Assembly: GCF_030232585.1 (NCBI RefSeq)
Contig: NZ_JASPJX010000003.1
Span: 62,001-126,000 of the forward strand
DNA from: Corynebacterium sp. MSK008
GTDB taxonomy: Bacteria > Actinomycetota > Actinomycetes > Mycobacteriales > Mycobacteriaceae
DNA length: 64,000 nucleotides
Direction: 5' to 3'
In this document: positions 45,041 to 54,824 of the stretch, piece by piece
Layout: every line of letters begins with the position of its first letter
Numbering within the stretch: position 1 is the stretch's first letter
Position numbers and translations under genes: made by a program
Notes under the pieces: model-generated
Databases searched by the model: none
The model's input: only the letters and a program-made list of their open reading frames with translations
Told to the model about the DNA's origin: nothing

Positions 45041-46567
45041 ATGACCAGCGAGATCACCCGATGCGTCAACGAGATTGCTTCAGCGCTGCGCACGCTCAGC
45101 ACGCTGTTCGAGGACCCCTCCACCCTCGAATTCGAAGACGTCCGGCACGACATAGAGCGCTTGGAGGAGCAGTTTAAGAAGAAGGCATCTATCGACGCAG
45201 CATTCGCTTTCATCGCCGACCGGGACGATGCCGGTCGTGTCGTCGGCGCCAACTACCCGAACGCGTATCTGCAGCAGTGCCTGGACCTGTCCAAGGGTGA
45301 GGCCTACAACCGCCTCGAGCGTGGCCGGTTGCTGTACGGCGCACCGCCGGAGCCCACCCCTCCCCCGCCCGAGGACGTGGAGGACCTGTTCGACATGACC
45401 GGTGAAGACGCCGAGGCCGAAGCCGCAGCGGAGGCTGCGGCCGAGGAAGCGCGCGCCCGCCAGAAGAAAGCGCGCGAGAACTCGTCGAAGGTCAGCGCGG
45501 AAAAGCAGGACATTATTCGCCGCGAGCTGGACAAGCTGCTCAAGGCCGCGGCCTGCGAGCGCACCCGCATCCACGCTGAGGCCATGGAGGAGGCCCTGCA
45601 CCGCAGCCCCGAAGACCTGCGCTTGTTCGTGCGCAAGGCGGTGAACGCGGCGAACCGGAAGCACGCGCCCCACTCCAACCCGAACGCTGGGTTTGAAAAG
45701 AGGAGTGTCACCTTTGGCCGTCGCAAGGCAGACGGCATGGTCGACATCCACATCAACGCCACCGCCGGCCACGCGGCGCTGATGAAAGCGCAGATGGACA
45801 AGGGGCTGGCGCCGAACTCGAACCTGCCGGAGGAACTGCAGGGCGAGGCGGATTCGCGCACACCGGAGCAGCGCCGATTCGATCAGTTCTTCGCTATCTT
45901 TGAGCAGTACGAGGAGAAGTGTCAAAAGTCGAACGACGGTGCCGCCTCCGTGGTGCTTGCGCTGACGTTGGACGACCTCGCGGACGGCGATGCCGCGATG
46001 CTCTTCGACACCAACACCGGCATCGAAGTGGACTGCTTCGACCTCGTGCGCCTAGGCATGGACGGCACAACCGACTTCCTGCTGCAGGTCGACGGGGTCA
46101 GCTCCGTGCCACTGTGGATGGGGCGCACCAGCCGGCTGGCGTCGGTGGCCCAGCGCATCGCCATGTTCGCGGTGCAAGGGGTCTGCTCCTGGCTCGGCTG
46201 CACCGCGGCCATGTCGGAGTGCGAGGCCCACCACATTCTCGCGTGGATCAAAGGTGGAAACACCGACATTGAAAACCTCACCGGGCTATGCCGCGAGCAC
46301 CACAGGTGCAACAACGACCACAGAGACGGCTCCTTTAACAAGGGCTACATGGATTTCGACCCGCAAACGGGCAGGTCAGGGTTCCGACGGCGCCCCGGTG
46401 ACCCGTTGCAATTCAACCAATCGGTCCCGGCGAAACATTCGGCGGTGAGCAGGATCTATGCCGCGAAAGGCAGGTGCGAGTGCGCCAAACACACTGGTCG
46501 CGACCCCGCGTTTTACCCGCCCGGCCACCCGCCGATGAAGGACACCTGGACACCGATGCGTGTGTGA
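45041..46567 (+). CDS. HNH endonuclease domain protein with DUF222-like N-terminus
   Basis: 508 residues. Long helical N-terminal region with an Ala/Glu-rich stretch (about 120-150), then the C-terminal HNH part: WLGCTAAMSECEAHHILAWIKGGNTDIENLTGLCREHH. The same architecture as the protein at 2596-3684 but longer. GAGGAGG lies before ATG 45041. The family's cellular role is unknown; multiple copies per genome are usual. Confidence 0.82.
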   Translation: MTSEITRCVNEIASALRTLSTLFEDPSTLEFEDVRHDIERLEEQFKKKASIDAAFAFIADRDDAGRVVGANYPNAYLQQCLDLSKGEAYNRLERGRLLYGAPPEPTPPPPEDVEDLFDMTGEDAEAEAAAEAAAEEARARQKKARENSSKVSAEKQDIIRRELDKLLKAAACERTRIHAEAMEEALHRSPEDLRLFVRKAVNAANRKHAPHSNPNAGFEKRSVTFGRRKADGMVDIHINATAGHAALMKAQMDKGLAPNSNLPEELQGEADSRTPEQRRFDQFFAIFEQYEEKCQKSNDGAASVVLALTLDDLADGDAAMLFDTNTGIEVDCFDLVRLGMDGTTDFLLQVDGVSSVPLWMGRTSRLASVAQRIAMFAVQGVCSWLGCTAAMSECEAHHILAWIKGGNTDIENLTGLCREHHRCNNDHRDGSFNKGYMDFDPQTGRSGFRRRPGDPLQFNQSVPAKHSAVSRIYAAKGRCECAKHTGRDPAFYPPGHPPMKDTWTPMRV

Positions 46568-46592
46568 CGCCTCCGGGCGTAGCGTGGTCGGC

Positions 46593-47135
46593 ATGCGCAT
46601 TTACACCGTGGGCCACTCCAACCTCGACTTCGACGACTTCACCGCGATGCTCTCTGCCGCCGGGGTGAAGTCCATTGTTGACGTGCGCAAACTCCCCGGA
46701 TCACGCAAGTATCCGTGGTTCAACGACGACCACCTCGCCGCGCACCTGCCCACCCACGGCATCGCCTACAGCCGCAGCGAAGGCCTCACCGGCCGCCGCA
46801 ACGTCTCACACACCGTCCCCTTCGAGGTCAACGGCAACTGGCGCAACCGCAGCTTCCACAACTACGCCGACCATGCCCTCGGAAACGAATTCGCCGACGC
46901 CCTCGCCGAACTCCGCGACCACGCCGCCGAGACCCCCACCGCCGTGATGTGCTCCGAGGCGGTGTGGTGGCGCTGCCACCGCCGCATCATCGCCGACCAC
47001 CTCATCGCCCACGGGGACGAGGTGGGCCACATTATGGGGACGACGGCGGAGGGGGCGTCGATAAGCAATGCAACCTTGAACGAGGGCGCCGTCGTCGGCG
47101 ACGACCTCCTCGTTCGCTACCCAGAGTTAACCTGA
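46593..47135 (+). CDS. DUF488 family protein
   Basis: 180 residues. DUF488 marks: YTVGHSNLDFDDFTAML, VDVRKLPGSRKYPWF, and AVMCSEAVWWRCHRRIIAD, with the conserved CxE...CHR pattern. Function unknown, though the conserved Cys suggests redox or metal binding. TAGCGT is 7 nt before ATG 46593. The segment ASISNAT uses the rare codon ATA inside one of the recurring decamers. Confidence 0.88.
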   Translation: MRIYTVGHSNLDFDDFTAMLSAAGVKSIVDVRKLPGSRKYPWFNDDHLAAHLPTHGIAYSRSEGLTGRRNVSHTVPFEVNGNWRNRSFHNYADHALGNEFADALAELRDHAAETPTAVMCSEAVWWRCHRRIIADHLIAHGDEVGHIMGTTAEGASISNATLNEGAVVGDDLLVRYPELT

Positions 47136-47205
47136 GCGAAACCTCACCGCAAAACGCCCTTTCTAAGGTTGCTCTCACACAATCCGACCAAAAGAAAGGC
47201 CCCTC

Positions 47206-49167
47206 GTGTCCGCCCGCTTCCGCATCCAGCTGATCTCCGCGACCACCGCTGCCGCCCTCGCCGCCGCCTTCACCCCCTTCGCCCCGGCGGCGCTGGCGGC
47301 CGAGACCTCCGAGTTCACCATCTCCAACGTCACCGACTTCCACGGCTACTGGGAGGAAACGAAGTACGTCCCGGGCGCCGCCCACCTCAAGTGCGCCGTG
47401 GACAAGGCCGCCGAGGGCAAAACCCACGTCTTCACCTCCGCCGGCGACAACATCGGCGCCTCCCCCTTCGCATCGAAGCTGCTGGACGACGCCCCCACCC
47501 TGGAGATCCTCAACCTGATGAACCTGCAGGTCTCCGCGCTGGGCAACCACGAGCTCGACGAGGGCGCCGACGACTTCTCAAACCGCGTCACCGCTGCCTC
47601 CGACTTCGACTTCCTCGCCGCCAACGCCGAGACCGTGAAGAACACGAAGGACTACGTGATCAAGGACCTCGACGGCGCGAAGGTCGCCTTCGTGGGCACC
47701 ATCACCGACGACATGCCAAACCTGGTCAACCCGAAGTCCATCGAGGGCATCACCTGGAACGACCCGGTCGCAACCACGAACGAGCTCGCCGAGCAGCTAA
47801 AGGATAGCGGCGAGGCCGACGTGGTCATCGCGCTCGTACACGAGGGCGGCATCAAGGCCGACGAGTTCTCGGACGCCGTCGACGTGGCGTTCCTCGGCCA
47901 CTCCCACCAGTCCATCGAGCCCGCCGGCGAGAAGCCGCTGCTAATCCAGGCCGGCTCCTACGGCACCAACCTCGCCAACGTGGACCTGAGCTTCGACCGC
48001 GCCGCCAAGAAGCTGACCGTGAAAAACGCCGAGCTTCTCGACGCCGACACGATCCGCGCCTGCGACACCCCGCAGCCCGAAATCGACGCCGTGATCAAGG
48101 ACGCCCTGGACAAGGCCGGCACCGAGGGCAAGAAGGTCATCGGCCGCGCGGACGCGCACCTGTACAGGGCGGGCGACAAGGAGTCCCAGCTCAACAACTA
48201 CATCGCAGAGGCCACCAGGCAGGGCGTGAGCAACAACTCCTCCGTCACCGCCGACATCGGCGTGATGAACGCGGGCGGCGTCCGCGCCGAGATCGAGGCC
48301 GGCGACGTCACCTACGAGCAGGCCTTTTCCGTCCAGCCGTTCGGCGGCGAGAACACCTACGTCGAGCTGAAGGGCTCGGACGTGGTGGCCGCGCTGGAGG
48401 AGCAGTGGCGCGACGACCCGGACCGCCCGATGTTCCCGCTGGGCATCTCCGACAACGTCTCCTACACCTACGACCCGGCCGCGCCGGTCGGCTCGAAGAT
48501 CACCTCGGTCACCGTCAACGGCGCCCCGATCGACCCGGAGAAAACCTACGTGGTGGCTGGCTCGACCTTCCTCCTCGCCGGCGGCGACAATTTCAAGGCC
48601 TTCACCAAGGGCACCGAGCCCGCGAACCTCGGTTACGTGGACCTCAACGCGCTGGTCGAGGCGCTCAGCGGAGGCCAGCAGCAGCGCACCGGCCAGTCCA
48701 ACGTGGGCGTCCACATCCCCGCCCCGCTCACCGCAGGCAAGGAGGCAACCATCGAGCTCAGCTCCCTCCTCTTCGACAAGGGCGAGCGCGCCACCACCGC
48801 CACCGCATCGCTTGGCGACGCCTCCGGTTCCGCCACCATCTCCCCCAACAACGCCGATTTGACCCCCAACGAGTTCGGCACCGCCACCGTGAAGCTGACC
48901 GTCCCGGCGGGAATGTCTGGCACCCAGGAGCTGCGCATCACCACCGACGCCGGCACCGAGGTGATCGTACCCGTCGAGGTCGCGCCCGCCGCGGGGCAGG
49001 CTGAGCCGAACGAGCCCGCCCCCGCTGCTGAGAACGGCTCGAGCACCGGCGACCTCGGCTGGGTCATCCCGGTAGCTATCGCCGGCGCCTTCGGACTAGC
49101 CAACCTGATGGCGCTTCTGTTCCCGTTTGCGGTGGATGGGGTGCTGGGGCCGATCGCTAAGCGCTAG
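47206..49167 (+). CDS. Cell-surface 5'-nucleotidase/metallophosphoesterase (UshA-like)
   Basis: 653 residues: signal peptide (cleavage near ALAAE), calcineurin-like phosphoesterase domain (DFHGYW, GNHELDEG, GHSHQS), 5'-nucleotidase C-terminal domain (NAGGVRAEIEAGDVTYEQAFSVQPFGG), an Ig-like beta domain and a C-terminal helix (WVIPVAIAGAFGLANLMALLF) that anchors it. It would release phosphate and nucleosides from external nucleotides. The GTG start at 47206 has AGAAAGG upstream. No sortase motif is seen. Confidence 0.9.
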   Translation: MSARFRIQLISATTAAALAAAFTPFAPAALAAETSEFTISNVTDFHGYWEETKYVPGAAHLKCAVDKAAEGKTHVFTSAGDNIGASPFASKLLDDAPTLEILNLMNLQVSALGNHELDEGADDFSNRVTAASDFDFLAANAETVKNTKDYVIKDLDGAKVAFVGTITDDMPNLVNPKSIEGITWNDPVATTNELAEQLKDSGEADVVIALVHEGGIKADEFSDAVDVAFLGHSHQSIEPAGEKPLLIQAGSYGTNLANVDLSFDRAAKKLTVKNAELLDADTIRACDTPQPEIDAVIKDALDKAGTEGKKVIGRADAHLYRAGDKESQLNNYIAEATRQGVSNNSSVTADIGVMNAGGVRAEIEAGDVTYEQAFSVQPFGGENTYVELKGSDVVAALEEQWRDDPDRPMFPLGISDNVSYTYDPAAPVGSKITSVTVNGAPIDPEKTYVVAGSTFLLAGGDNFKAFTKGTEPANLGYVDLNALVEALSGGQQQRTGQSNVGVHIPAPLTAGKEATIELSSLLFDKGERATTATASLGDASGSATISPNNADLTPNEFGTATVKLTVPAGMSGTQELRITTDAGTEVIVPVEVAPAAGQAEPNEPAPAAENGSSTGDLGWVIPVAIAGAFGLANLMALLFPFAVDGVLGPIAKR

Positions 49168-50021
49168 CTCTCTTGCTTGCGGCGGGTGGCCATGAAGAAC
49201 CCGGCCGCCACCAGAGCCAATGCGCCGAGGCCGAGCACCACGTAACGCAGGGAGGCGGCGGGCTCGGAGGACTCGCCCCCAGAAGTCCCAGTAGCCCCAG
49301 TCTCCCCCGAAGAGCCCGCGACCACGCCGCGGATCCACTCGGCCTGCTCCGCCACCGGCGCCACCGCCACCGCGGCGTTCGAGGTCATCTCCTCTTCGGT
49401 GGGGTTGTCCGGGTCCTCGAACAGCCCGGCCGACATCACGCCGGCGACCTTGCCGTCGGCGAAGATGGCGCCGCCGGAGTCGCCCGGCTGGATCCGCGCC
49501 CCGCCGTTCAATGCGACGTCGAGGGCGGTCGGGGCGTCGAAAAGCGCGAGCGGCGATTCCCCGCGCACCGTCGCCTCCGCGGCGGGCAGCTTGGTCGAGC
49601 CGCCCGAGCCGTCGGAGGACCAGCCGTAGATGTTCACTTCCCCGCTCGGCACCGTGTCCGCAACCGTTGCGTAGGTGGAAAGCCCCATGTCTTCGGCAGT
49701 GTGCAAAAGCGCGATATCGCCGCGGGGCGCGACCTCGTGGCGGTCCACTTTGAACACCTTCTGGTTCTCGCCCTGGCCGGTGCGCACCGAGCCGCCCGGC
49801 TTCGCGGCCGCCTCGACGCAGTGGCGGGCGGTGATCACCCAGTGCGGGTCGATGGCGGTGCCGGTGCACACGCCGTCGTCGGGGTCGGAGTCGTCCACGC
49901 GCACCGAGACCACCGGCTGTGCCTCAGCCGCGTCGCCGGCAAACTGCTCGGATTCCATCGCCCACGCCGGCTGCGCCGCCAAAGCGACACCAACTGCAAC
50001 ACTAAACGCCAACTTTTTCAT
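49164..50021 (-). CDS. Membrane-anchored trypsin-like serine protease
   Basis: 285 residues: Sec signal (residues 1-21, ending AWA), chymotrypsin-fold protease with VITARHC (His), GDIALLH (Asp) and GDSGGAI (Ser), a Gly/Ser/Thr linker, and a C-terminal membrane helix followed by RRKQES. ATG 50021 is set by AAAGGAAAA upstream. It overlaps the end of the upstream acyltransferase-like gene by 20 bp. Substrate unknown; it could process surface proteins. Confidence 0.88.
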   Translation of the reverse strand: MKKLAFSVAVGVALAAQPAWAMESEQFAGDAAEAQPVVSVRVDDSDPDDGVCTGTAIDPHWVITARHCVEAAAKPGGSVRTGQGENQKVFKVDRHEVAPRGDIALLHTAEDMGLSTYATVADTVPSGEVNIYGWSSDGSGGSTKLPAAEATVRGESPLALFDAPTALDVALNGGARIQPGDSGGAIFADGKVAGVMSAGLFEDPDNPTEEEMTSNAAVAVAPVAEQAEWIRGVVAGSSGETGATGTSGGESSEPAASLRYVVLGLGALALVAAGFFMATRRKQES

Positions 50022-50841
50022 TATTTTCCTTTCCAACCACCGCCGTAAGGCGGCGAACAATACTTTCCATCGGCCCGCGCCGGAACACGGCGAGCCAGCC
50101 GTACGCGATCACTGCGGCGCCGATCACACTCGCCCACACCCCGGCCCACTGCGCGCTCAGCACGTGCAGGCAGTACAGCGTCAGCGTCATCCGCCCCAGC
50201 GGCGCGAGCCACCCCAGCCATCGCCCCGCAAGGCAGCACAGGGAACAAATGCCTATCGACGCCCCGGCGGTCCCCACCACGTCGGCAAGCCCACCGGTGT
50301 GGCCGGTGGCGTCGAGAAGCGGGGGCAGCGGCACCCACCAACGCAGTGCAACATCGGCCGCGAACAGCGCGCACCCGACGACCGCCCCGGCGCGCAGCGG
50401 CATGTGGCGCGCGAACAGGATCCCGACGACCATGAGCACGGCCCACATCAGCGGCGGGTACGGCGAGACCGACGGCGCAAGCGCCGCCGATCCCAAAGCT
50501 CCAGCACAGGCGAGCCACACAAGCCACGGCGAATCCAGCCTCGGCGCCCACGCAAGCACGATCATGCAGACCCCGATCGTGCCCAGGACCACCTCGATGG
50601 TCCCGGAAAACGGCACCAGCGCGAAGTGCAGCACCACGAGGCACGCCCCGCGCACCACGAACTGCGCCGGCCGGGCCCGCATGAGCCCCATGGACACCCC
50701 GGCGAGGAACGCGAAGAGCCCCGCGGGGAAGCCGAAGAGCACCTGCGCTGTAAGCCCGTCGTGCACGGTGAGGTGCGCGACGATCATCGCGACGAGCGCC
50801 ACGGCCCGGGCCGCGTCGATTCCAACGATTCTGGTCTGCAT
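50002..50841 (-). CDS. Heparan-alpha-glucosaminide acetyltransferase-like membrane protein
   Basis: 279 residues, about eight to nine helices. The N-terminus RIVGIDAARAVALVAMIVAHL and the next segment FGFPAGLFAFLAGVSMGLM are the hallmarks of the DUF418/DUF1624/HGSNAT_cat group, which may acylate cell-envelope glycans; actual activity unknown. TAGCTT lies 8 nt before the ATG. Coupled by overlap to the protease gene. Confidence 0.78.
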   Translation of the reverse strand: MQTRIVGIDAARAVALVAMIVAHLTVHDGLTAQVLFGFPAGLFAFLAGVSMGLMRARPAQFVVRGACLVVLHFALVPFSGTIEVVLGTIGVCMIVLAWAPRLDSPWLVWLACAGALGSAALAPSVSPYPPLMWAVLMVVGILFARHMPLRAGAVVGCALFAADVALRWWVPLPPLLDATGHTGGLADVVGTAGASIGICSLCCLAGRWLGWLAPLGRMTLTLYCLHVLSAQWAGVWASVIGAAVIAYGWLAVFRRGPMESIVRRLTAVVGKENNEKVGV

Positions 50842-50930
50842 GGGGATTCAAGCTAGAAACCCCGGTGTTGCGCCCGCGTTAACCCGGATGTTTATGTCTC
50901 CGCAACATCGCGGCGCATACGATCGCAACC

Positions 50931-51605
50931 ATGACAATTCGGGTGCTCATCGTGGACGACGAGGCCTTCCTCGCCGACGCCATCGCCACCGGCCTGTCGC
51001 GCGCCGGCTTGCAAACCCGCGTCGCCTACGACGGGTTCGAGGCGCTGAAGCTTATCGACGAGCTGCCGCCCGACGTCGTCGTATTGGACCGGGACCTGCC
51101 CGGGGTGCACGGCGACGTGGTGTGCCGCCGCATCGTGGAGACGCAGCCAGCCACGCGGGTGATCATGCTGACGGCCAGCGGGACCTTGGACGACCGCCTG
51201 GAGGGTTTCGACCTCGGCGCCGACGACTACTTGGCCAAGCCGTTCGAGCTGCCCGAGCTGGTCGCGCGGGTGAAAGCCCTGGCCAAACGCAACGCGCCGT
51301 CGCGCGGCGAGGTGTACCGGTGCGGGGACGTGCGCCTGGACACCTTCCGCCGCGAGGTGACCCGCGGCGAGACGCCGGTGAGCCTGAGCCCGAAAGAGTT
51401 CGCGGTACTCAAGGTGCTCATGGAGGCGGACGGCGGGGTGATCTCCGCCGAGGACCTGCTGGCGGAGGCCTGGGACGAAAACGCCGACCCGTTCACCAAC
51501 TCCCCGCGCGTGACCGTGTCGCACCTGCGCAAGAAGCTTGGCGAGCCGCGCATCGTGCACACCGTCACCGGCGCCGGGTACTACGTGGCGGAGGCCGAGC
51601 GATGA
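50931..51605 (+). CDS. OmpR-family response regulator
   Basis: 224 residues: receiver domain (acidic pair VDDE, phospho-acceptor Asp53 in VVLDRDLPG, Lys in AKPFEL) and C-terminal winged helix (LSPKEFAVLKVLME, VTVSHLRKKLG). TACGAT is 7 nt before ATG 50931. It overlaps the sensor kinase gene by 4 nt. Target genes unknown. Confidence 0.94.
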   Translation: MTIRVLIVDDEAFLADAIATGLSRAGLQTRVAYDGFEALKLIDELPPDVVVLDRDLPGVHGDVVCRRIVETQPATRVIMLTASGTLDDRLEGFDLGADDYLAKPFELPELVARVKALAKRNAPSRGEVYRCGDVRLDTFRREVTRGETPVSLSPKEFAVLKVLMEADGGVISAEDLLAEAWDENADPFTNSPRVTVSHLRKKLGEPRIVHTVTGAGYYVAEAER

Positions 51606-52633
51606 GGCTGAGCCTGCGCGCCCGCATCACGGTGATGTTCGTGGCCACCGTCCTCGGCGTCGGATGCGCGCTGATCGGTCTGGTTTATGCCTACTTGAAG
51701 CTCACCCCGGTGCCGGTGATGGCGTCGTTTCCGGGCGCCGACGACGGCGTGGTCATCGACGGCGCCGTGCCCGTGACCGACGAGATCCTGCGCCGCATCC
51801 TCTTGGCCTCGCTCGGGGCGCTCGCGCTGCTCACCGCGCTTGCGGGCGTGGTGGGCTGGTTCGTAGCGGGGCTCGTGATCACCCCGCTGCGCTCGATCGC
51901 CGACGACGCCCGCACCGTCACCCGCGGCGACCTTTCCGCCCGCATCGACTACGACGGCCCCCGCGACGAGGTCGGTGAACTGGCCGAGGCGCTCAACGCC
52001 ATGCTCGACGAGCTCGCCGACGCCGTCGAGCGCCAGCGCCGCTTCGCCGCCAACGCCTCCCACGAGCTGAAGACCCCAATCGCGACCATCCAGACCGTCG
52101 CCGACGTGGCGCTTTCCGGCGACGACGCCGACCTGCGCCCGGCGCTGGGCCGGATCCGCGAGGTCAACGCCCGCAACGCCGCGACCGTGTCCTCGCTGCT
52201 GCAGCTGGCTAACGTGCAGGTCCGCGACCGCGCAGCCGTGGATCTGGCCGCCGTGTGCCGGGAGGTCGGCGCCGCCCACGGCATGCCCGTAGATGCAACG
52301 CCGCTCACCGTCGACGCCTCCCCCACCCTGATCCGCCAGGCCGTGGACAATCTCGCTCGCAACGCCGACGCATACGGCGAGGGCGGGACAATCACGCTCC
52401 AGCACGTCGATGCTGGCGCCGAAATCACCGTGGAATCCGGCGGCGCCCCACTCGACCCGGCGGAGGTGGCCACCTGGACCGAACCGTTCGCCCGCGCCCG
52501 CCGCACCTCGAGTTCCGGCCACGGGCTAGGGTTGGCCCTGGTCACGGCGATAGCGAAGGCCCACGGCGGCTCGGTTGAGTTGGCGGCGCGGGCCGGGGGC
52601 GGGCTCGTCGTAAAGCTACTGCTCCCTGCGTAA
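51602..52633 (+). CDS. Two-component sensor histidine kinase
   Basis: 343 residues: helix 1 (about 8-32), short extracellular loop of about 35 residues, helix 2 (about 68-92), HAMP (about 93-145), dimerisation domain with NASHELKTP (His154), N box QAVDNLARNADAYGE and G box GHGLGLALV. The small sensor loop suggests sensing within or at the membrane. Cognate regulator immediately upstream. The 3' end overlaps the convergent peroxidase gene by 18 bp. Confidence 0.93.
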   Translation: MRLSLRARITVMFVATVLGVGCALIGLVYAYLKLTPVPVMASFPGADDGVVIDGAVPVTDEILRRILLASLGALALLTALAGVVGWFVAGLVITPLRSIADDARTVTRGDLSARIDYDGPRDEVGELAEALNAMLDELADAVERQRRFAANASHELKTPIATIQTVADVALSGDDADLRPALGRIREVNARNAATVSSLLQLANVQVRDRAAVDLAAVCREVGAAHGMPVDATPLTVDASPTLIRQAVDNLARNADAYGEGGTITLQHVDAGAEITVESGGAPLDPAEVATWTEPFARARRTSSSGHGLGLALVTAIAKAHGGSVELAARAGGGLVVKLLLPA

Positions 52634-53716
52634 CGCGCCCTCGAAACGCGCCTTCGCCGCCTCGACGTCCTCGGCGTTGTGGGAGGTGGGCACGTCCGCG
52701 CGGTCCGGAAATACGGCCTTGCCCTGCGGCAGGTTGATCGCGGGCTGGTTTGGCTCCTCGCCGCCCTCACCGCGCAGGTGCGGGTGCGCGTAGTCGGCGC
52801 AGTGGTCCAGGAACACGCGCGGCGGAGCGAAGAAGTTGCATCCGGTCAGCGCCTCGGAGAAGTCGAGGATGCGGTCGTAGTTACCCTCCGGCTCGCCGAT
52901 GAACATGCGGCGCAGCATCACTTCGGTGACGCGGGGGTCGCGCGCGTAGCTCATAAAGAAGGTGCCCTGCTTGCCCAGCGCGTCGCCGAACGAGAGGTTG
53001 TTGCGCACAATCTCCAGGCCGTTGCCGTCCTCGTCCTCGACCTGGTTGACGGCCACGTGGCTGTTCGGGGCCTTCTCATCCAGCTCGATGTCGGAGTGCT
53101 TCGTGCGGCCGATGACCCGCTCCTGCTCCTCCACCGGCAGCGTGTTCCAGTCCTTCAAGTTGTGCACGTACTTCTGCTCGACGATGTAGCTGCCGCCCTT
53201 CCAGATGCCGTCGCGGATGATCGCCACCTCGACGCCCTCCTGGCCGCGGGGGCTTTCCGTGCCGTCGACGAAACCGAGCGGGTCGCGGAAATCCTGGTAC
53301 TGGAACGCGTGGACCTCGTCGTAGTAGTCGATGTGGTCTTCAACGATCGCGTTGATGCGGCGCGCCAGCTCGAAGGCGACGTCGAACTCGTCGGACCGGA
53401 TGTGGAAGAACAGATCACCCGGGGTGGACGGCGCGTGGTGTTTCGCGCCCTGAAGCTCCACGAACTCGTGCAGGTGTTCCGGCTTGTCCAGCGCGAAGAG
53501 GCGGTCCCACATCTTCGCGCCGACGCCGGCCACCGCGGTCAGGTGCGCCTCCGGGTAGCGAAAACCCACGCCGTTGGTGAGGCTGGACAAGCTCGAGAGC
53601 ACCTCCAGCGCCGCCTCCTCGCCGCCCTCTTTAAAGCCGAGGGTGATAAACAGCGCGTCCCGCGACTGCGGGAGGATCACGGTTTGGGTAACTTCTGCCT
53701 GGTTCCTACTCGTCAT
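52616..53716 (-). CDS. Dye-decolourising (DyP-type) heme peroxidase
   Basis: 366 residues. Heme-pocket motif GFVDGTE (residues 148-154, catalytic Asp151), probable proximal His220 in NSHVAVN, and distal Arg-containing RRMFIGEPEGNYDR. No signal peptide or Tat motif, so cytoplasmic, like YfeX/class P enzymes. No encapsulin or EfeUO gene is near. TACTTA lies 6 nt before the ATG. Confidence 0.92.
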   Translation of the reverse strand: MTSRNQAEVTQTVILPQSRDALFITLGFKEGGEEAALEVLSSLSSLTNGVGFRYPEAHLTAVAGVGAKMWDRLFALDKPEHLHEFVELQGAKHHAPSTPGDLFFHIRSDEFDVAFELARRINAIVEDHIDYYDEVHAFQYQDFRDPLGFVDGTESPRGQEGVEVAIIRDGIWKGGSYIVEQKYVHNLKDWNTLPVEEQERVIGRTKHSDIELDEKAPNSHVAVNQVEDEDGNGLEIVRNNLSFGDALGKQGTFFMSYARDPRVTEVMLRRMFIGEPEGNYDRILDFSEALTGCNFFAPPRVFLDHCADYAHPHLRGEGGEEPNQPAINLPQGKAVFPDRADVPTSHNAEDVEAAKARFEGALRREQ

Positions 53717-53732
53717 GGGGATTAAGTATTCC

Positions 53733-54371
53733 CTATTGGCGCGAGTTGTGCCGGACCAGGGCTTCCACTACCGGTCCTGTCTCGCCGAAGACATAGGCCC
53801 GAGCGAGAAGGTCGTGAAACTCGCGGCTCACCGACGGGTCCGCGTCGTCGTGCGGCACCGCCATCTGCACACCTGTCCCTTGGCCTATTAAGTAGCTGTT
53901 CGCGGCGAAGATCGCGGTGCGTTTGTTGCCGTCTTCGAAGGGCTGGGCTCGAGCGACTTCGACGAAGAGATGTGCGGCGGACCGGAGGGCGTCGTCAAGC
54001 ATGAGCTGCTGTTGAATGAGCGCGTCGAGTTCTTCAGCCGTGACCGCCGCGGGTTCGTGCGGGCCGTGGGCGGTGCGCACGCCGATGCCCTGTTCCGCCC
54101 GGCGCAGCTTGCCGGGGTTGAGCGCGGCGCTGCGGGTGAGCTGGGCATTGATGCGCCCGAGGTAGTCGGCGGTGATTGGCTCACCTGCGGTAGCGATGAC
54201 GGACTCCGCCGCCGCCTCCAGGTCCTGCAGCAATGCCAGATCACCGCGGCCACGCACCCCGTCCGTATCGCCCGAGCGAAGGTAACGGTCGGTGGCGAGG
54301 CGGCTGGTGGACAACCCGTCGAAGACGACGCCGGCGGTGTAGATGACGTCGAGCAAATCGGTCGCGTGCAT
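53733..54371 (-). CDS. Fic-domain protein with altered catalytic motif
   Basis: 212 residues. The Fic core is clear: QPFEDGNKRTAIFAAN at residues 143-158. The canonical motif starts HxF and the His is the general base in AMP or phosphate transfer; here Gln143 replaces it. N-terminal Fic helices (DLLDVIYTAGVVFDGL; TAEELDALIQQQLML) are present. It may be inactive, regulatory, or use a different chemistry. No antitoxin partner is adjacent. TAGCGT is 6 nt before the ATG. Confidence 0.85.
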   Translation of the reverse strand: MHATDLLDVIYTAGVVFDGLSTSRLATDRYLRSGDTDGVRGRGDLALLQDLEAAAESVIATAGEPITADYLGRINAQLTRSAALNPGKLRRAEQGIGVRTAHGPHEPAAVTAEELDALIQQQLMLDDALRSAAHLFVEVARAQPFEDGNKRTAIFAANSYLIGQGTGVQMAVPHDDADPSVSREFHDLLARAYVFGETGPVVEALVRHNSRQ

Positions 54372-54380
54372 ACCTTTACG

Positions 54381-54824
54381 CTACAGCTCCCGGATGTACA
54401 GCAGCATCCGCGATCCAGCCTCGATGTTGGTGAAGCCGTGCCGCTCGTAGAACCGCCGCGCGCCCGCATCGACCTCGTCGACGTTGATCTGCATCTCGCC
54501 CGCCCCGCGCTTGCGAATCTCCGATAGCACCCGCGCCATCATCCGCGTGCCCAGCCCGCGGCCGCGGTGCGCCGGGGCGACGTAGAGCTCCTCCAGCATC
54601 GCCACCGGGCCGTCGTAGTACGGGCTCGGCCGCAGCGTCAGGTACGCGAACCCGACCTCGCCGGCCAGCACCACAATGACGTCGTCGCGGGCGATGAGCT
54701 GCGCGAACCTGCGCTCCAGATTCTCGGGCACCGGGGTGTCGAACTCGGTGTGGAAATCGCGCAATAGCTTTGCGACGAGCTCCACCTCCCCCACCGTCGC
54801 CCTCCGAATCACGGGCGCAGTCAC
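54381..54824 (-). CDS. GNAT-family N-acetyltransferase
   Basis: 147 residues: N-terminal IRRATVGEVELVAKLLRDF, central ML(E)ELYVAPAHRGRGLGTRMM with the acetyl-CoA loop RGRGLG, and C-terminal RFYERHGFTNIE. Start GTG 54824 overlaps the chrA stop by 4 nt (GTGA), so it is coupled to the chromate transporter. Substrate unknown. Confidence 0.86.
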   Translation of the reverse strand: MTAPVIRRATVGEVELVAKLLRDFHTEFDTPVPENLERRFAQLIARDDVIVVLAGEVGFAYLTLRPSPYYDGPVAMLEELYVAPAHRGRGLGTRMMARVLSEIRKRGAGEMQINVDEVDAGARRFYERHGFTNIEAGSRMLLYIREL

